DNA of 64,000 nt from Planctomycetota bacterium (lineage in GTDB: Bacteria > Planctomycetota > Planctomycetia > Pirellulales > Pirellulaceae). This document shows, piece by piece, positions 56,492 through 64,000 of the stretch (positions are counted from its first letter, which is position 1; every line of letters starts with the position of its first letter). Under the pieces are notes generated by a model. It was given only the letters and a program-made list of their open reading frames with translations. It was not told the DNA's origin and ran no database searches. The stretch spans positions 62,001 to 126,000 of the forward strand of contig JABAAE010000002.1 in NCBI GenBank assembly GCA_014238905.1, read 5' to 3'. Made by a program: the position numbers and the translations under genes.

Positions 56492-57959
56492 AAGGAGAGC
56501 TCTCCACGCTGTAGTTTGGAGCTTCCTGTGTGATGGCAATGTCATGAGGGTGACTTTCTCTTACGCCTGCCGGCGATACCTGTATGAATTGTGCATCTCG
56601 GCGAAGGCCGTCAATATCCGGCGTTCCGCAATATCCCATTCCAGCTCGTAGACCACCTACCAACTGGAAAACAAAATCCTCCAAAGGTCCCTTGAATGGC
56701 ACCCTGCCTTCAACTCCTTCAGGAACGAGTTTATCGCTCCCTTTTTCGGACTTGCTCTGGCGGTATCGTTCGTGTGACCCCTGTACCATGGCACCGAGTG
56801 ATCCCATGCCACGGTAAACTTTAAATGTTCTTCCCTGATACAAAATCTTTGACCCTGGACTCTCGGAAAGTCCCGCGAACAGTCCTCCGATCATGCATGC
56901 GTTCGCTCCGGCGGCTATTGCTTTGGTAATGTCTCCTGAATAACGGATCCCCCCATCGGCGATCACTGGAATACCACGATCCTCCGCTACTTTCGAAGCA
57001 TTTTGAATTGCCGTTACCTGAGGAACGCCAATTCCTGAAACAACCCGAGTTGTACAAATTGAACCTGGTCCGATACCCACCTTAACAGCATCTACACCAG
57101 CATCCATCAAATCAATGCAACCCTGAGTCGTCGCGATATTACCGGCGACAATATCAATGTCCCATTGACGTTTAATTTCTTTGGCCGTTTCGATTACGTT
57201 CTTCGAATGCCCATGAGCACTGTCGACAACCAAAACGTCCACATCCTGTTTGATCAAATTCTCCGCACGCTCAAACTCCCCGACTCCAACCGCTGCCCCA
57301 ACTCGCAATCTGCCACGAGAATCCTTACAGGCATTTGGAAATCGCTTCATCATGTCGATGTCTTTGATCGTGATGAGCCCCTCTAATCTGTATTCTTCGT
57401 CAACCAGTAAAAGTTTCTCCACCTTTTTAGCCGTTAAAATCTTCTCAGCTTCCTCAAGCGTTACCTTTTCCGTAGCTGTTACCAACGGACCCTTGGTCAT
57501 CACTTCTGCTATCGGAGTATCGCTAGCTTCCAGGAAACGCAAATCCCGTCGCGTAATAATTCCAACCAACTTTTGATCTTCGATAGTGATCGGAACTCCA
57601 GAGCAATTCTGCTGATCCATGACCTCTCGAGCTCTCGAAACTGGATCGGTCGGCGGCAAAGTAATCGGATTCTCAATAATCCCATTGGCACTGCGTTTGA
57701 CTTTGGAAACTTCTTCGGATTGATTTTCCAACGACATGTTTTTATGAATGATGCCAATTCCGCCAAGTTTCGCCAACGCGATGGCCATCGCACTTTCGGT
57801 GACGGTGTCCATCGGCGAGCTGATCAGTGGCACATTGATTTTGATGTTGCGAGTAAAAAAAGTCGAAACATCACACTCATGCGGCATGATTTCGCTGTAC
57901 TGGGGTACCAATAAAACGTCGTCGAAGGTGATTGCCAAGCCTTGAAATTTATCTGTCAT
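56475..57959 (-). CDS. guaB: Inosine-5'-monophosphate dehydrogenase
   Basis: Oxidises IMP to XMP with NAD+, the committed step to GMP. 494 residues, normal. Catalytic barrel: [15 protein letters not shown] at the start, [16 protein letters not shown], the catalytic Cys in [19 protein letters not shown] (near 300), and [20 protein letters not shown]. Two CBS domains are inserted (about 95-210; [19 protein letters not shown]), which regulate by nucleotide binding in this family. [10 protein letters not shown] and a mobile flap near residue 400 are present. The end overlaps the start of the secreted planctomycete gene. Confidence 0.97.
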   Translation of the reverse strand: MTDKFQGLAITFDDVLLVPQYSEIMPHECDVSTFFTRNIKINVPLISSPMDTVTESAMAIALAKLGGIGIIHKNMSLENQSEEVSKVKRSANGIIENPITLPPTDPVSRAREVMDQQNCSGVPITIEDQKLVGIITRRDLRFLEASDTPIAEVMTKGPLVTATEKVTLEEAEKILTAKKVEKLLLVDEEYRLEGLITIKDIDMMKRFPNACKDSRGRLRVGAAVGVGEFERAENLIKQDVDVLVVDSAHGHSKNVIETAKEIKRQWDIDIVAGNIATTQGCIDLMDAGVDAVKVGIGPGSICTTRVVSGIGVPQVTAIQNASKVAEDRGIPVIADGGIRYSGDITKAIAAGANACMIGGLFAGLSESPGSKILYQGRTFKVYRGMGSLGAMVQGSHERYRQSKSEKGSDKLVPEGVEGRVPFKGPLEDFVFQLVGGLRAGMGYCGTPDIDGLRRDAQFIQVSPAGVRESHPHDIAITQEAPNYSVESSPFEKRN

Positions 57960-58136
57960 TTGATCTTACATTGTTGAATTAACTAGAAAGCTGAGTTGAT
58001 TCAGCCCAATAAACTGGGCGGTCTGATCTAATCGGTCTCTCGCCGATCCATTTTCCCTGCGTAATCTGTCTGGCAGTTCCATCAAGCCCATTCAATCATG
58101 GGCTAGCTAACAGCACACCCCTTATGGCGACTCGGA

Positions 58137-58552
58137 CTATCGTTTACGTCCCACCAAATCCTTGCTCGAAACGAATCCCTTCGAGATAAATTGCCATTCC
58201 AGATCGAACACCAAAACGAGTCCGCCATCTCGTTGTCCGGAATCCTTAAGGGTTCCAATGCCAGCAAAAAGAAACATTGCCCAGGCTCTTTTCTCTGCAA
58301 ATCCTCCGCCGCTGCCTTTAGCAACAAAAAATTTGGATTCCGCATTATGTTGAGCTTCCAAAAAAATGACAACGCCGCACTGTGGGCAAACGATGGGAAA
58401 ATGCTTAAAATTATGTTTGAAAGCGTAAAAAGGAACGCCTGATGGAGTGCTGCGCCCCTCGCATCCGGTTTTCGATTAGCCGGGGACCGAAAGTCAACGA
58501 CAATTCGTCCATTGAATTGGAGCGCCAAAGGGTAAGGCTCAGGGCCCTGCAC
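58137..58552 (-). pseudogene. Frameshifted zinc-ribbon protein gene
   Basis: Two consecutive minus-strand frames make one protein-like product. The first, starting at GTG 58552 (and open upstream to about 58580), gives GPEPYPLALQFNGRIVVDFR and ANRKPDARGAALHQAFLF. Then a run of five T (58427-58431 on this strand) and a -1 shift would continue YAFKHNFKHFPIVCPQCG, a zinc ribbon, followed by VVIFLEAQHNAESKFFVAKG and ending VGRKR at 58137. The frames individually make no sense beyond their halves. A missing base in the T-run (mutation or assembly error) explains this; a programmed frameshift is possible but the slippery site is not ideal. Confidence 0.6.
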
Positions 58553-58625
58553 CGAGATCGCCGTAGCTCGTTTTATTTTTTCACCTGTTTATTCAGTCCC
58601 AGATTCCTAATCCCAACCAAAAAAC

Positions 58626-59816
58626 ATGGCTCAAACCAGCGACCCTACCATCAATATCGAACAAGCCGTTAAGGATCGCTATTCTGCGGCTTCCGAAGCC
58701 CGGGAGCCAGCGCTCTGCTGTCCTGTCGATTACCAAACCAAATACTTGGAGGTCATGCCACAAGAGCTAATTGATCGCGATTACGGTTGTGGAGACCCAT
58801 CCCGTTATGTAGCGAGTGGCGAAACCGTCCTGGATTTGGGAAGCGGTGGAGGAAAAATCTGTTTCATTGCCTCGCAAATCGTCGGCGAATCTGGACGGGT
58901 TATCGGCGTTGACATGAATGATGAAATGCTTGCCCTGGCACATCAATATCAAGACGACATAGCTAAAAAGATTGGTTGGAACAATGTCGAGTTCAAGAAA
59001 GGACGCATCCAGGATCTTGCAACTGATTTAAATTACGTCGACTCGTTGTTCGCCGAAGAACCAGTTGGATCGTCGAACCAATGGCTGAATCTAAACCAAA
59101 AAGTACGAGAGCACCGCAAATCGAATCCAATGATCCAGAATGATTCGGTTGATGTGGTACTGTCCAATTGCGTATTGAATTTGGTTGACCCTGACGATCG
59201 TCGGCAGATGGTTCAGGAAATCCACAGGGTGCTTCGAGCCGGTGGCCGCGCTGTTATCAGCGACATTGTTTGCGATGAACCTGTTCCACCTCACCTGAAA
59301 GACGATCCCGAACTCTGGAGTGGGTGCATCAGCGGGGCATTTCTGGAAGATGAATTCATCGAAGTGTTCGAACAAAACGGATTCTACGGAGTCGAAATCC
59401 TGTCCAGACAAACCGATCCATGGGTGACTGTAGAAGGGATCGAATTTCGCAGCATGACCGTGCGAGCATACAAAGCATCAGATCAACTCTGTATGGATTA
59501 TGGCCACGCCGTGGTTTACAAAGGTCCATTTAAGGCTGTTATCGACGATGAGGATCACGTGTTGACCCGAGGCGAACGAATTGCCGTCTGCAAAAAGAAC
59601 TTTGAGATGTATACATCGGCGCCCTTTGCGGACCAATTTGTTCCGGTTCCACCCCACGTCGCCAGAACCGATGAAGAAGCGACTCCGTTTGATTGCAAAC
59701 AGGGCGAACTGAGAGACCCTGCGGAAACAAAAGCAGGAACAAAGCCCGAGGCTAAGGAGAAATCCAGCGGCTTACCAATCTCGGGTTGCTGCGGCTCGGA
59801 TACTGATTGTTGCTAA
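58626..59816 (+). CDS. ArsM-like SAM methyltransferase with Cys-rich tail
   Basis: 396 residues. The methyltransferase core has VLDLGSGGGKICFIASQIVG (motif I, near residue 65), GVDMNDEMLALAHQYQDD, NDSVDVVLSNCVLNLVDP and AGGRAVISDIVCDEP. The N-terminal ALCCPVDY motif and the C-terminal 20 residues, rich in cysteine (SGCCGSDTDCC), match arsenite methyltransferase-like proteins. It is likely to methylate arsenic or a related thiophilic metalloid in the cytoplasm, by family. No arsR, arsC or arsS gene is nearby, so the role is unproven. The ATG at 58626 starts the natural N-terminus. Confidence 0.82.
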   Translation: MAQTSDPTINIEQAVKDRYSAASEAREPALCCPVDYQTKYLEVMPQELIDRDYGCGDPSRYVASGETVLDLGSGGGKICFIASQIVGESGRVIGVDMNDEMLALAHQYQDDIAKKIGWNNVEFKKGRIQDLATDLNYVDSLFAEEPVGSSNQWLNLNQKVREHRKSNPMIQNDSVDVVLSNCVLNLVDPDDRRQMVQEIHRVLRAGGRAVISDIVCDEPVPPHLKDDPELWSGCISGAFLEDEFIEVFEQNGFYGVEILSRQTDPWVTVEGIEFRSMTVRAYKASDQLCMDYGHAVVYKGPFKAVIDDEDHVLTRGERIAVCKKNFEMYTSAPFADQFVPVPPHVARTDEEATPFDCKQGELRDPAETKAGTKPEAKEKSSGLPISGCCGSDTDCC

Positions 59817-59953
59817 ACCTAATGATCATATCCGGCCGATGGACCGACGATTCCCGCTTGGATACTTTGTGATGGGCGTCAAGGAAGTTCAGATTGCTTC
59901 ATCGCTCAGTTTAGCCAGTCACGGATTCAACATGACTTGAGGTATTTTCTCCG

Positions 59954-60448
59954 ATGCCCAATGCCTGGATTTGTCCGGAATGCGAAAAGTGGATTGATGA
60001 GCCCTTTGACGTCTGCTGGCATTGTGGGACCGGAATGGATGGTACCAAAAATCCCGATTTCGGTCGGGAATCTGATGCAGCGGATTTAGATGAAGATCCC
60101 GAGGTTCCCAGGATCAAATGCGTTGGCTGCCAATATCAAGGGAAAGTACTGTTTTCATCATTGAAAAAGTCTTTGCTGGACTGGGTACTGGCAGGGTTGA
60201 TTTCCATGATGGTTTCTCAGCGAAGCTGGATTCAATTCTGTGAAAAAATCTGTCCGAAATGCGGGGCTAGCGAAGACCAACATCGAGCTTGGTCCGGAGA
60301 GATTATCGATGAAGACCATCAAATCTGGTTGTCGCAATCTTTGCGGGAAGAACAACAGGCAAAAACAAATCGCCGGAGTGTTTATTTCCTGGTGGCCTCT
60401 GTTCTGATCTCAGTCGCCGTGCTTTATGCCGCCATGCGGGGATTTTGA
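59954..60448 (+). CDS. Zinc-ribbon tail-anchored protein
   Basis: 164 residues. N-terminal zinc ribbon CPECEKWIDEPFDVCWHCG (residues 7-25), a second CVGCQYQGK near 58, a third CEKICPKCG near 98, and one C-terminal helix (SVYFLVASVLISVAVLYAAM) anchoring the protein. Such multi-CxxC proteins with a tail anchor are common in planctomycetes; function unknown. A GAGG lies 17 bases before the ATG, so the ribosome site is weak. Ends 78 bases before the convergent sirtuin gene. Confidence 0.72.
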   Translation: MPNAWICPECEKWIDEPFDVCWHCGTGMDGTKNPDFGRESDAADLDEDPEVPRIKCVGCQYQGKVLFSSLKKSLLDWVLAGLISMMVSQRSWIQFCEKICPKCGASEDQHRAWSGEIIDEDHQIWLSQSLREEQQAKTNRRSVYFLVASVLISVAVLYAAMRGF

Positions 60449-60526
60449 TCACCTTTACACCAACAAGATAAAACGTCATTTCGATCAAGTCTATTTTGCT
60501 CCCTCACCCCATCCCGTAGCAACGAA

Positions 60527-61330
60527 TTATTTTGAATCACGATGAAAGCAACTCGCGATCTGCTCCAAACCCTCGGTTGCGGATTTTTCGATTTTCCATT
60601 GAACCACGCTGGATAATTGTGTCTCTGCCGGGTTGATTTCCACGGTAACTTGTCCTTGTTGTGCCGCCTGATAAACCGGTTGAGCGATATAAGGAAACAC
60701 TGCTGATGTACCAACGATGATGATTCCATCAAAGCCAATCGCCAATTGATCTTGAAGTTCCTCTACCGCCGGGACCGGTAACATCTCATCAAAAAGTGTA
60801 ACATCCGGTCGAATCATGGAACTACAGTCCGGACAGTCAGGTAATCGTGCGTTCTCGTCGAAACCAAATGGCAATTGATAATCTGAGGTAGATATTTGAA
60901 AACTACATTCGGTACAACGCAACCGTCGCATGCTACCGTGAATCTCAATGACATTGGACGAACCCGCATCGAGATGAAATCCATCGATATTCTGAGTCAA
61001 TATCCATACCTCAGGGATGAGATTTTCCAAATCAACCATCACTTGATGGCCTCGATTCCAAGTTTTTCCGCTGCAAGCATTTGCGATTTCTAAAAGGTAC
61101 TTCCAGGTCACTCGCGGTTGACGTGAAAACATACCGCCGCTCAAAGCGACCTCTATGGGAATACCGTCCACTGTATTCCGATCTTCGTACAAACCAGAAA
61201 CTCCTCGATACGTTGGCAATCCCGAATCCGCCGAAATTCCGGCGCCGGTAATCAGCAACATACGACGCACCTCGCGGATGCTCACGCACAGATCCGACAA
61301 GTAATCATCCGAAAAGCTACCTTCATCCAT
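60527..61330 (-). CDS. Sir2-family NAD-dependent protein deacylase
   Basis: 267 residues, typical for bacterial sirtuins. Motifs: LLITGAGISADSGLPTYRG (NAD-binding GAGxSxxSGIPxFR), LTQNIDGFHLDAG (TQNID), EIHGSM (catalytic His), zinc-binding CTEC and CPDC pairs, and VTLFDEMLP. It removes acyl groups from lysine with NAD+, giving nicotinamide and O-acyl-ADP-ribose. Cytoplasmic. N-terminal GLPTYRG rather than GIPDFR is a mild variant. No acetyltransferase gene is adjacent. Confidence 0.93.
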   Translation of the reverse strand: MDEGSFSDDYLSDLCVSIREVRRMLLITGAGISADSGLPTYRGVSGLYEDRNTVDGIPIEVALSGGMFSRQPRVTWKYLLEIANACSGKTWNRGHQVMVDLENLIPEVWILTQNIDGFHLDAGSSNVIEIHGSMRRLRCTECSFQISTSDYQLPFGFDENARLPDCPDCSSMIRPDVTLFDEMLPVPAVEELQDQLAIGFDGIIIVGTSAVFPYIAQPVYQAAQQGQVTVEINPAETQLSSVVQWKIEKSATEGLEQIASCFHRDSK

Positions 61331-61606
61331 GCAAAATTCCTGAGTGCAACATGATTTAGCAACAACAGCCCGTTGGTTTGTCCATTTTCCATTTTAACGA
61401 AAACAACCAATCTGTTTTATACCCGGCAAAACCTCACCACTTTAAAACTGACCTACGCCGCAGAATTGGTCAACAACGGCCCTGATTTACGTACCAGGCA
61501 GCTGCAGGGAAATTCCATTTGCTGGCAGGTTGCCCATCAAACTCGCTGGTCTAATCAGAACTTGATCTTTATGATGGTCAAATCATCCCCAATTCTGAAC
61601 ATCATT

Positions 61607-62674
61607 ATGGGTCTTGAAAATCGAGACTACGCGCGCAACCCACACCCCGACTCCCCGTCATACCACGGTGATACGCAGGGCTGGCCACCGGTTTGCAAAT
61701 TTATCATCTCTGCCAATATCATCGTTTTTCTGGCTCAGACTTTTTTTATTCGGGCCATTACTTTGGAAGAATATATTGTCCGTTTTCCGGCTGCCCAGCA
61801 GGAACAGATCCTGATTGCGATCGAGAAGGAAAAAGGAAAGAAGCTTTCCGAAATCAGTCCTTCCGAAAAAAAAGTGTTGCTGCGGAGTATGACCAAGAAA
61901 ATTCTGCTGGTTTCCTCGGCACAACTCCTGTTGGAAATTGACACCCGAAAAATAATGGCTGGTCAGTTTTGGCGATTGTTTACCGGAGCGTTCTGCCATG
62001 ATCGATCTAACATCATGCACATCCTTTTTAACATGCTTTTTATTTACTGGTTTGGATGCGTGCTGGAAAGAATCTACGGCTCTCGTGAATTTTTTCTTTT
62101 CTATTTTTCTGCCATTCTGATTTCGAGCTGTATGTACGTTGGCCTCGATTGGTGGCTAAAGGAATATCAACCGGCCATTGGAGCATCGGGTGCAGTGATG
62201 GCCATCATGGCCACCTACGCGGTCCATTTTCCCAGACACCAAATCCTCTTGTTTTTTTTCATCCCACTGGAGATTCGTTGGCTGATCGTACTTTATCTGG
62301 CAGTCGATTTATATCCGGTGATTCTTGCCTTGAGAGGACAGGAATTAAACACCGGTATCGCCCATGCCGGGCATCTTGGTGGGCTTGCATTTGGATTCAT
62401 CTATACGCGTTACCAGCTACACCTTGCCCGATTTTTCCCATCTCAATCTGCCCGTTCCAAAACTCCAGGCAATCCCCGTCATAACAGCGGATCGGACGAA
62501 AATCGATGGGAGAACGCCGACGAACCATTCGAATCCAGTCTGGACGAATTCGATCTTCAAATCGATCAGCTACTTAGAAAAATTAAAAATCAGGGCGAGG
62601 AAAATTTAAGTGCCTCGGAAAAAGAGGCCTTAAAACGAGCCAGCCAATGGTACCGTGATCGCAACCAACTGTGA
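61607..62674 (+). CDS. Rhomboid-family intramembrane serine protease
   Basis: 355 residues from the ATG at 61607; the open frame reaches 61373, and 61574 is an alternative start, but no ribosome site is clear. A helical cytoplasmic N-terminal part is followed by the six-helix rhomboid core: first helix VCKFIISANIIVFLAQTFF, AGQFWRLFTGAFCHDRSNIMHILFNM (second His/Asn region), PAIGASGAVMAIMATYAVHFP (catalytic Ser in G-x-S-G) and the catalytic His in IAHAGHLGGLAFGF. An extra insertion (residues about 65-95) separates helix 1 from the L1 loop, and a charged cytoplasmic C-terminal tail (about 290-355) is present. Substrates unknown. Confidence 0.88.
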   Translation: MGLENRDYARNPHPDSPSYHGDTQGWPPVCKFIISANIIVFLAQTFFIRAITLEEYIVRFPAAQQEQILIAIEKEKGKKLSEISPSEKKVLLRSMTKKILLVSSAQLLLEIDTRKIMAGQFWRLFTGAFCHDRSNIMHILFNMLFIYWFGCVLERIYGSREFFLFYFSAILISSCMYVGLDWWLKEYQPAIGASGAVMAIMATYAVHFPRHQILLFFFIPLEIRWLIVLYLAVDLYPVILALRGQELNTGIAHAGHLGGLAFGFIYTRYQLHLARFFPSQSARSKTPGNPRHNSGSDENRWENADEPFESSLDEFDLQIDQLLRKIKNQGEENLSASEKEALKRASQWYRDRNQL

Positions 62675-62766
62675 GTGACGACTGCCAGGGGCACGATCCG
62701 CAAAAAATCGTAGCCGTAATCTTGACCTGCTCCGCTTTCAACTTGTCCAACAATCGGGAATTCAAG

Positions 62767-63759
62767 TCAGCTGGTTTCTTTCTGACTGGCCTTTTTAAAT
62801 GCGTTGGCAATCACCTCTTCTAAAGGCACATCTTCAACAATGATATCGTCGATGGTGTGGTTCTTCAAAACATCGGCCAAAATTCCGGCGACCTTCGTAC
62901 GTTCTACTCGCAGCTTGATCTTGGGCGGCGTCGTTTCAATCACTTCTCCATAACGAACAAATTCGTCCACATTGTATTGATTATCAATTTGCAATGTAAC
63001 GATCTTGGAACTGCTAAAATCATCCACAATACCACTCAGGGAACCGTCGTATTGAATGGTCCCCTGCGCAATGATAACCACTCGCCGACAGAGTGCAGCG
63101 ACGTCTTTCATGTAATGACTGGTCAGCAGAATCGTGATATTGCGTTGCTCTTGGTAATGCTTGAGGAATTGTTGAATATTGTGTTGGGCAATAACGTCCA
63201 AGCCGATGGTTGGTTCGTCCAGAAAAAGCACCTTTGGCGAATGAAGCAAAGCAGCGGTTAACTCCATTTTCATGCGTTCGCCCAACGAAAGCTCTCGCAC
63301 GGGTTGTTGCAACAATTTGGAGATTTGTAACAAGCTCGTCAACTCATCCAAAGTCGCTTGGAATTGGCTGGAATCAATCTGGTAAATGTGTTGGTGTAAC
63401 CGAAAAGACTCTTGGGCGGGAAGATCCCACCAAAGCTGGTTTTTCTGCCCCATCACCAGAGCGAAACGACGACGATACTCATTCTCGCGTTTCCAGGGAA
63501 TGTGCCCCATCACCCGGCAGGTCCCGTGAGTAGGATTGATCACCCCTGATAACAATTTCAGCGTCGTCGTTTTTCCCGCCCCGTTGGGCCCCAGAAACGC
63601 AACGAATTCGCCTTCCTCCACGGTCAGGTTCACACCCGCTACCGCCTCGATTTGACGGTATTCTCGTTGAAACAACCCAGAGACCGCTGCTAACAGGCCT
63701 TCTTTCTTTTGATAAACCCGGTACGATTTGGCCAAGTTTTCTAATTCTATAATCGACAT
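62767..63759 (-). CDS. ABC transporter ATP-binding protein (ABC-2 type)
   Basis: 330 residues from the ATG at 63759 ([17 protein letters not shown]); the frame is open to 63828. Walker [20 protein letters not shown], signature [15 protein letters not shown], Walker [16 protein letters not shown], and the [14 protein letters not shown]-loop. The C-terminal DUF4162-like extension (about 230-320) is normal for drug-export or gliding-type ABC-2 exporters. [13 protein letters not shown] near 105 is typical of this subgroup. No permease gene lies within the window; it may lie to the right or elsewhere. Confidence 0.9.
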   Translation of the reverse strand: MSIIELENLAKSYRVYQKKEGLLAAVSGLFQREYRQIEAVAGVNLTVEEGEFVAFLGPNGAGKTTTLKLLSGVINPTHGTCRVMGHIPWKRENEYRRRFALVMGQKNQLWWDLPAQESFRLHQHIYQIDSSQFQATLDELTSLLQISKLLQQPVRELSLGERMKMELTAALLHSPKVLFLDEPTIGLDVIAQHNIQQFLKHYQEQRNITILLTSHYMKDVAALCRRVVIIAQGTIQYDGSLSGIVDDFSSSKIVTLQIDNQYNVDEFVRYGEVIETTPPKIKLRVERTKVAGILADVLKNHTIDDIIVEDVPLEEVIANAFKKASQKETS

Positions 63760-63901
63760 ACGACAATTATAGATCGGCAGACGCATTCCGAATACGGGCA
63801 GCAATTGGTCTTCCGGGCAGCGTATCACTGCAATATGAAATTTTGGCGATGTTCAGCCTTGTCCTTCAGGGGATTTTCATGCCCAGACAAAAAAAAAGAG
63901 G

Positions 63902-64000
63902 TTACTCCGCCAAAAAGTCCTCCTGCAAAACCCGCTCCAACAGTGCAACAACCGTATCGGCGTTCTCCTTCTGAAAGACCAAGGGGGGTTTGATCTTGAT
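63902..64000 (-). CDS. Class III aminotransferase, C-terminal end (partial)
   Basis: The last 32 codons of a minus-strand gene that continues beyond the window edge. It reads IKIKPPLVFQKENADTVVAL and ends LLERVLQEDFLAE. The IKPPLxFxKxxAD pattern followed by a helix is the typical C-terminus of class III PLP-dependent transaminases, such as AGXT2-type alanine-glyoxylate or 4-aminobutyrate aminotransferases. Substrate cannot be said from this piece. Confidence 0.7.
   Translation of the reverse strand: MKIKPPLVFQKENADTVVALLERVLQEDFLAE

Noticed and set aside
60100..60500. CRISPR array or phage genes anywhere in the window
   Set aside because: No regularly spaced repeats or cas, capsid or terminase-like sequences; the tandem repeats found have no spacers.

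Overview
The window looks like a chromosomal segment of a planctomycete, most likely of the Pirellula/Rhodopirellula kind. The evidence is the paired DUF1501 and DUF1549/DUF1553 proteins with a planctomycete-type cytochrome c motif, a very large secreted PVC-type cytochrome/propeller protein, several zinc-ribbon membrane proteins, and a secreted protein whose C-terminal domain I know only from this group. About 45 protein genes are supported, together with one tRNA, two pseudogenes and several terminators. Genes are mostly monocistronic with strand switching, except in the polysaccharide locus.

1-27 kb is core and housekeeping: ferredoxin-NADP reductase, a secreted pentapeptide-repeat protein, a lactonase-type propeller, a TetA-like exporter, serA, xylA, a glutathione peroxidase, groES-groEL, a YdeP-type molybdopterin oxidoreductase, the DUF1501-DUF1549 pair, MscS, a nitroreductase, the bifunctional proline catabolic enzyme PutA, a carboxymuconolactone decarboxylase-like protein, a fructosamine kinase-like protein and a low-molecular-weight tyrosine phosphatase.

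27-35.5 kb looks like an old integration site. A tRNA-Leu(CAA) with its own promoter and terminator is followed directly by the C-terminal remnant of a tyrosine recombinase whose nucleophilic tyrosine is replaced by phenylalanine. Beyond it lie a GH16 glycoside hydrolase, an AT-richer HEAT-like gene and a GC-richer 1116-residue cytochrome/discoidin/propeller protein.

35.7-52.7 kb is an exopolysaccharide locus of Wzx/Wzy type in two divergent arms. The left arm (minus strand) has an initiating sugar transferase, a membrane protein with a degenerate GGDEF domain, a polysaccharide deacetylase, a Wzx flippase, a GT4 glycosyltransferase, then an unusual tail: a DUF1932-like NAD(P) oxidoreductase, an RraA-like protein, two different ATP-grasp ligases and an HTTM-like membrane protein. 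The right arm (plus strand) has a Wzz-like chain-length protein, a GT2 glycosyltransferase and an O-antigen-ligase/polymerase-like protein, with the Wza exporter converging on it. The tail module is the best candidate in the window for undescribed chemistry, possibly amino-acid or amide decoration of the glycan.

53-64 kb returns to scattered genes: zinc-ribbon proteins, a secreted amidohydrolase, guaB overlapping a secreted planctomycete protein, a frameshifted zinc-ribbon gene, an ArsM-like methyltransferase with a cysteine-rich tail, a sirtuin, a rhomboid protease, an ABC ATPase and the end of a class III aminotransferase.

A recurring feature is short perfect tandem duplications of 14-16 bp in gaps between genes (five seen). 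All calls rest on reading the sequence and family knowledge; no search was run.
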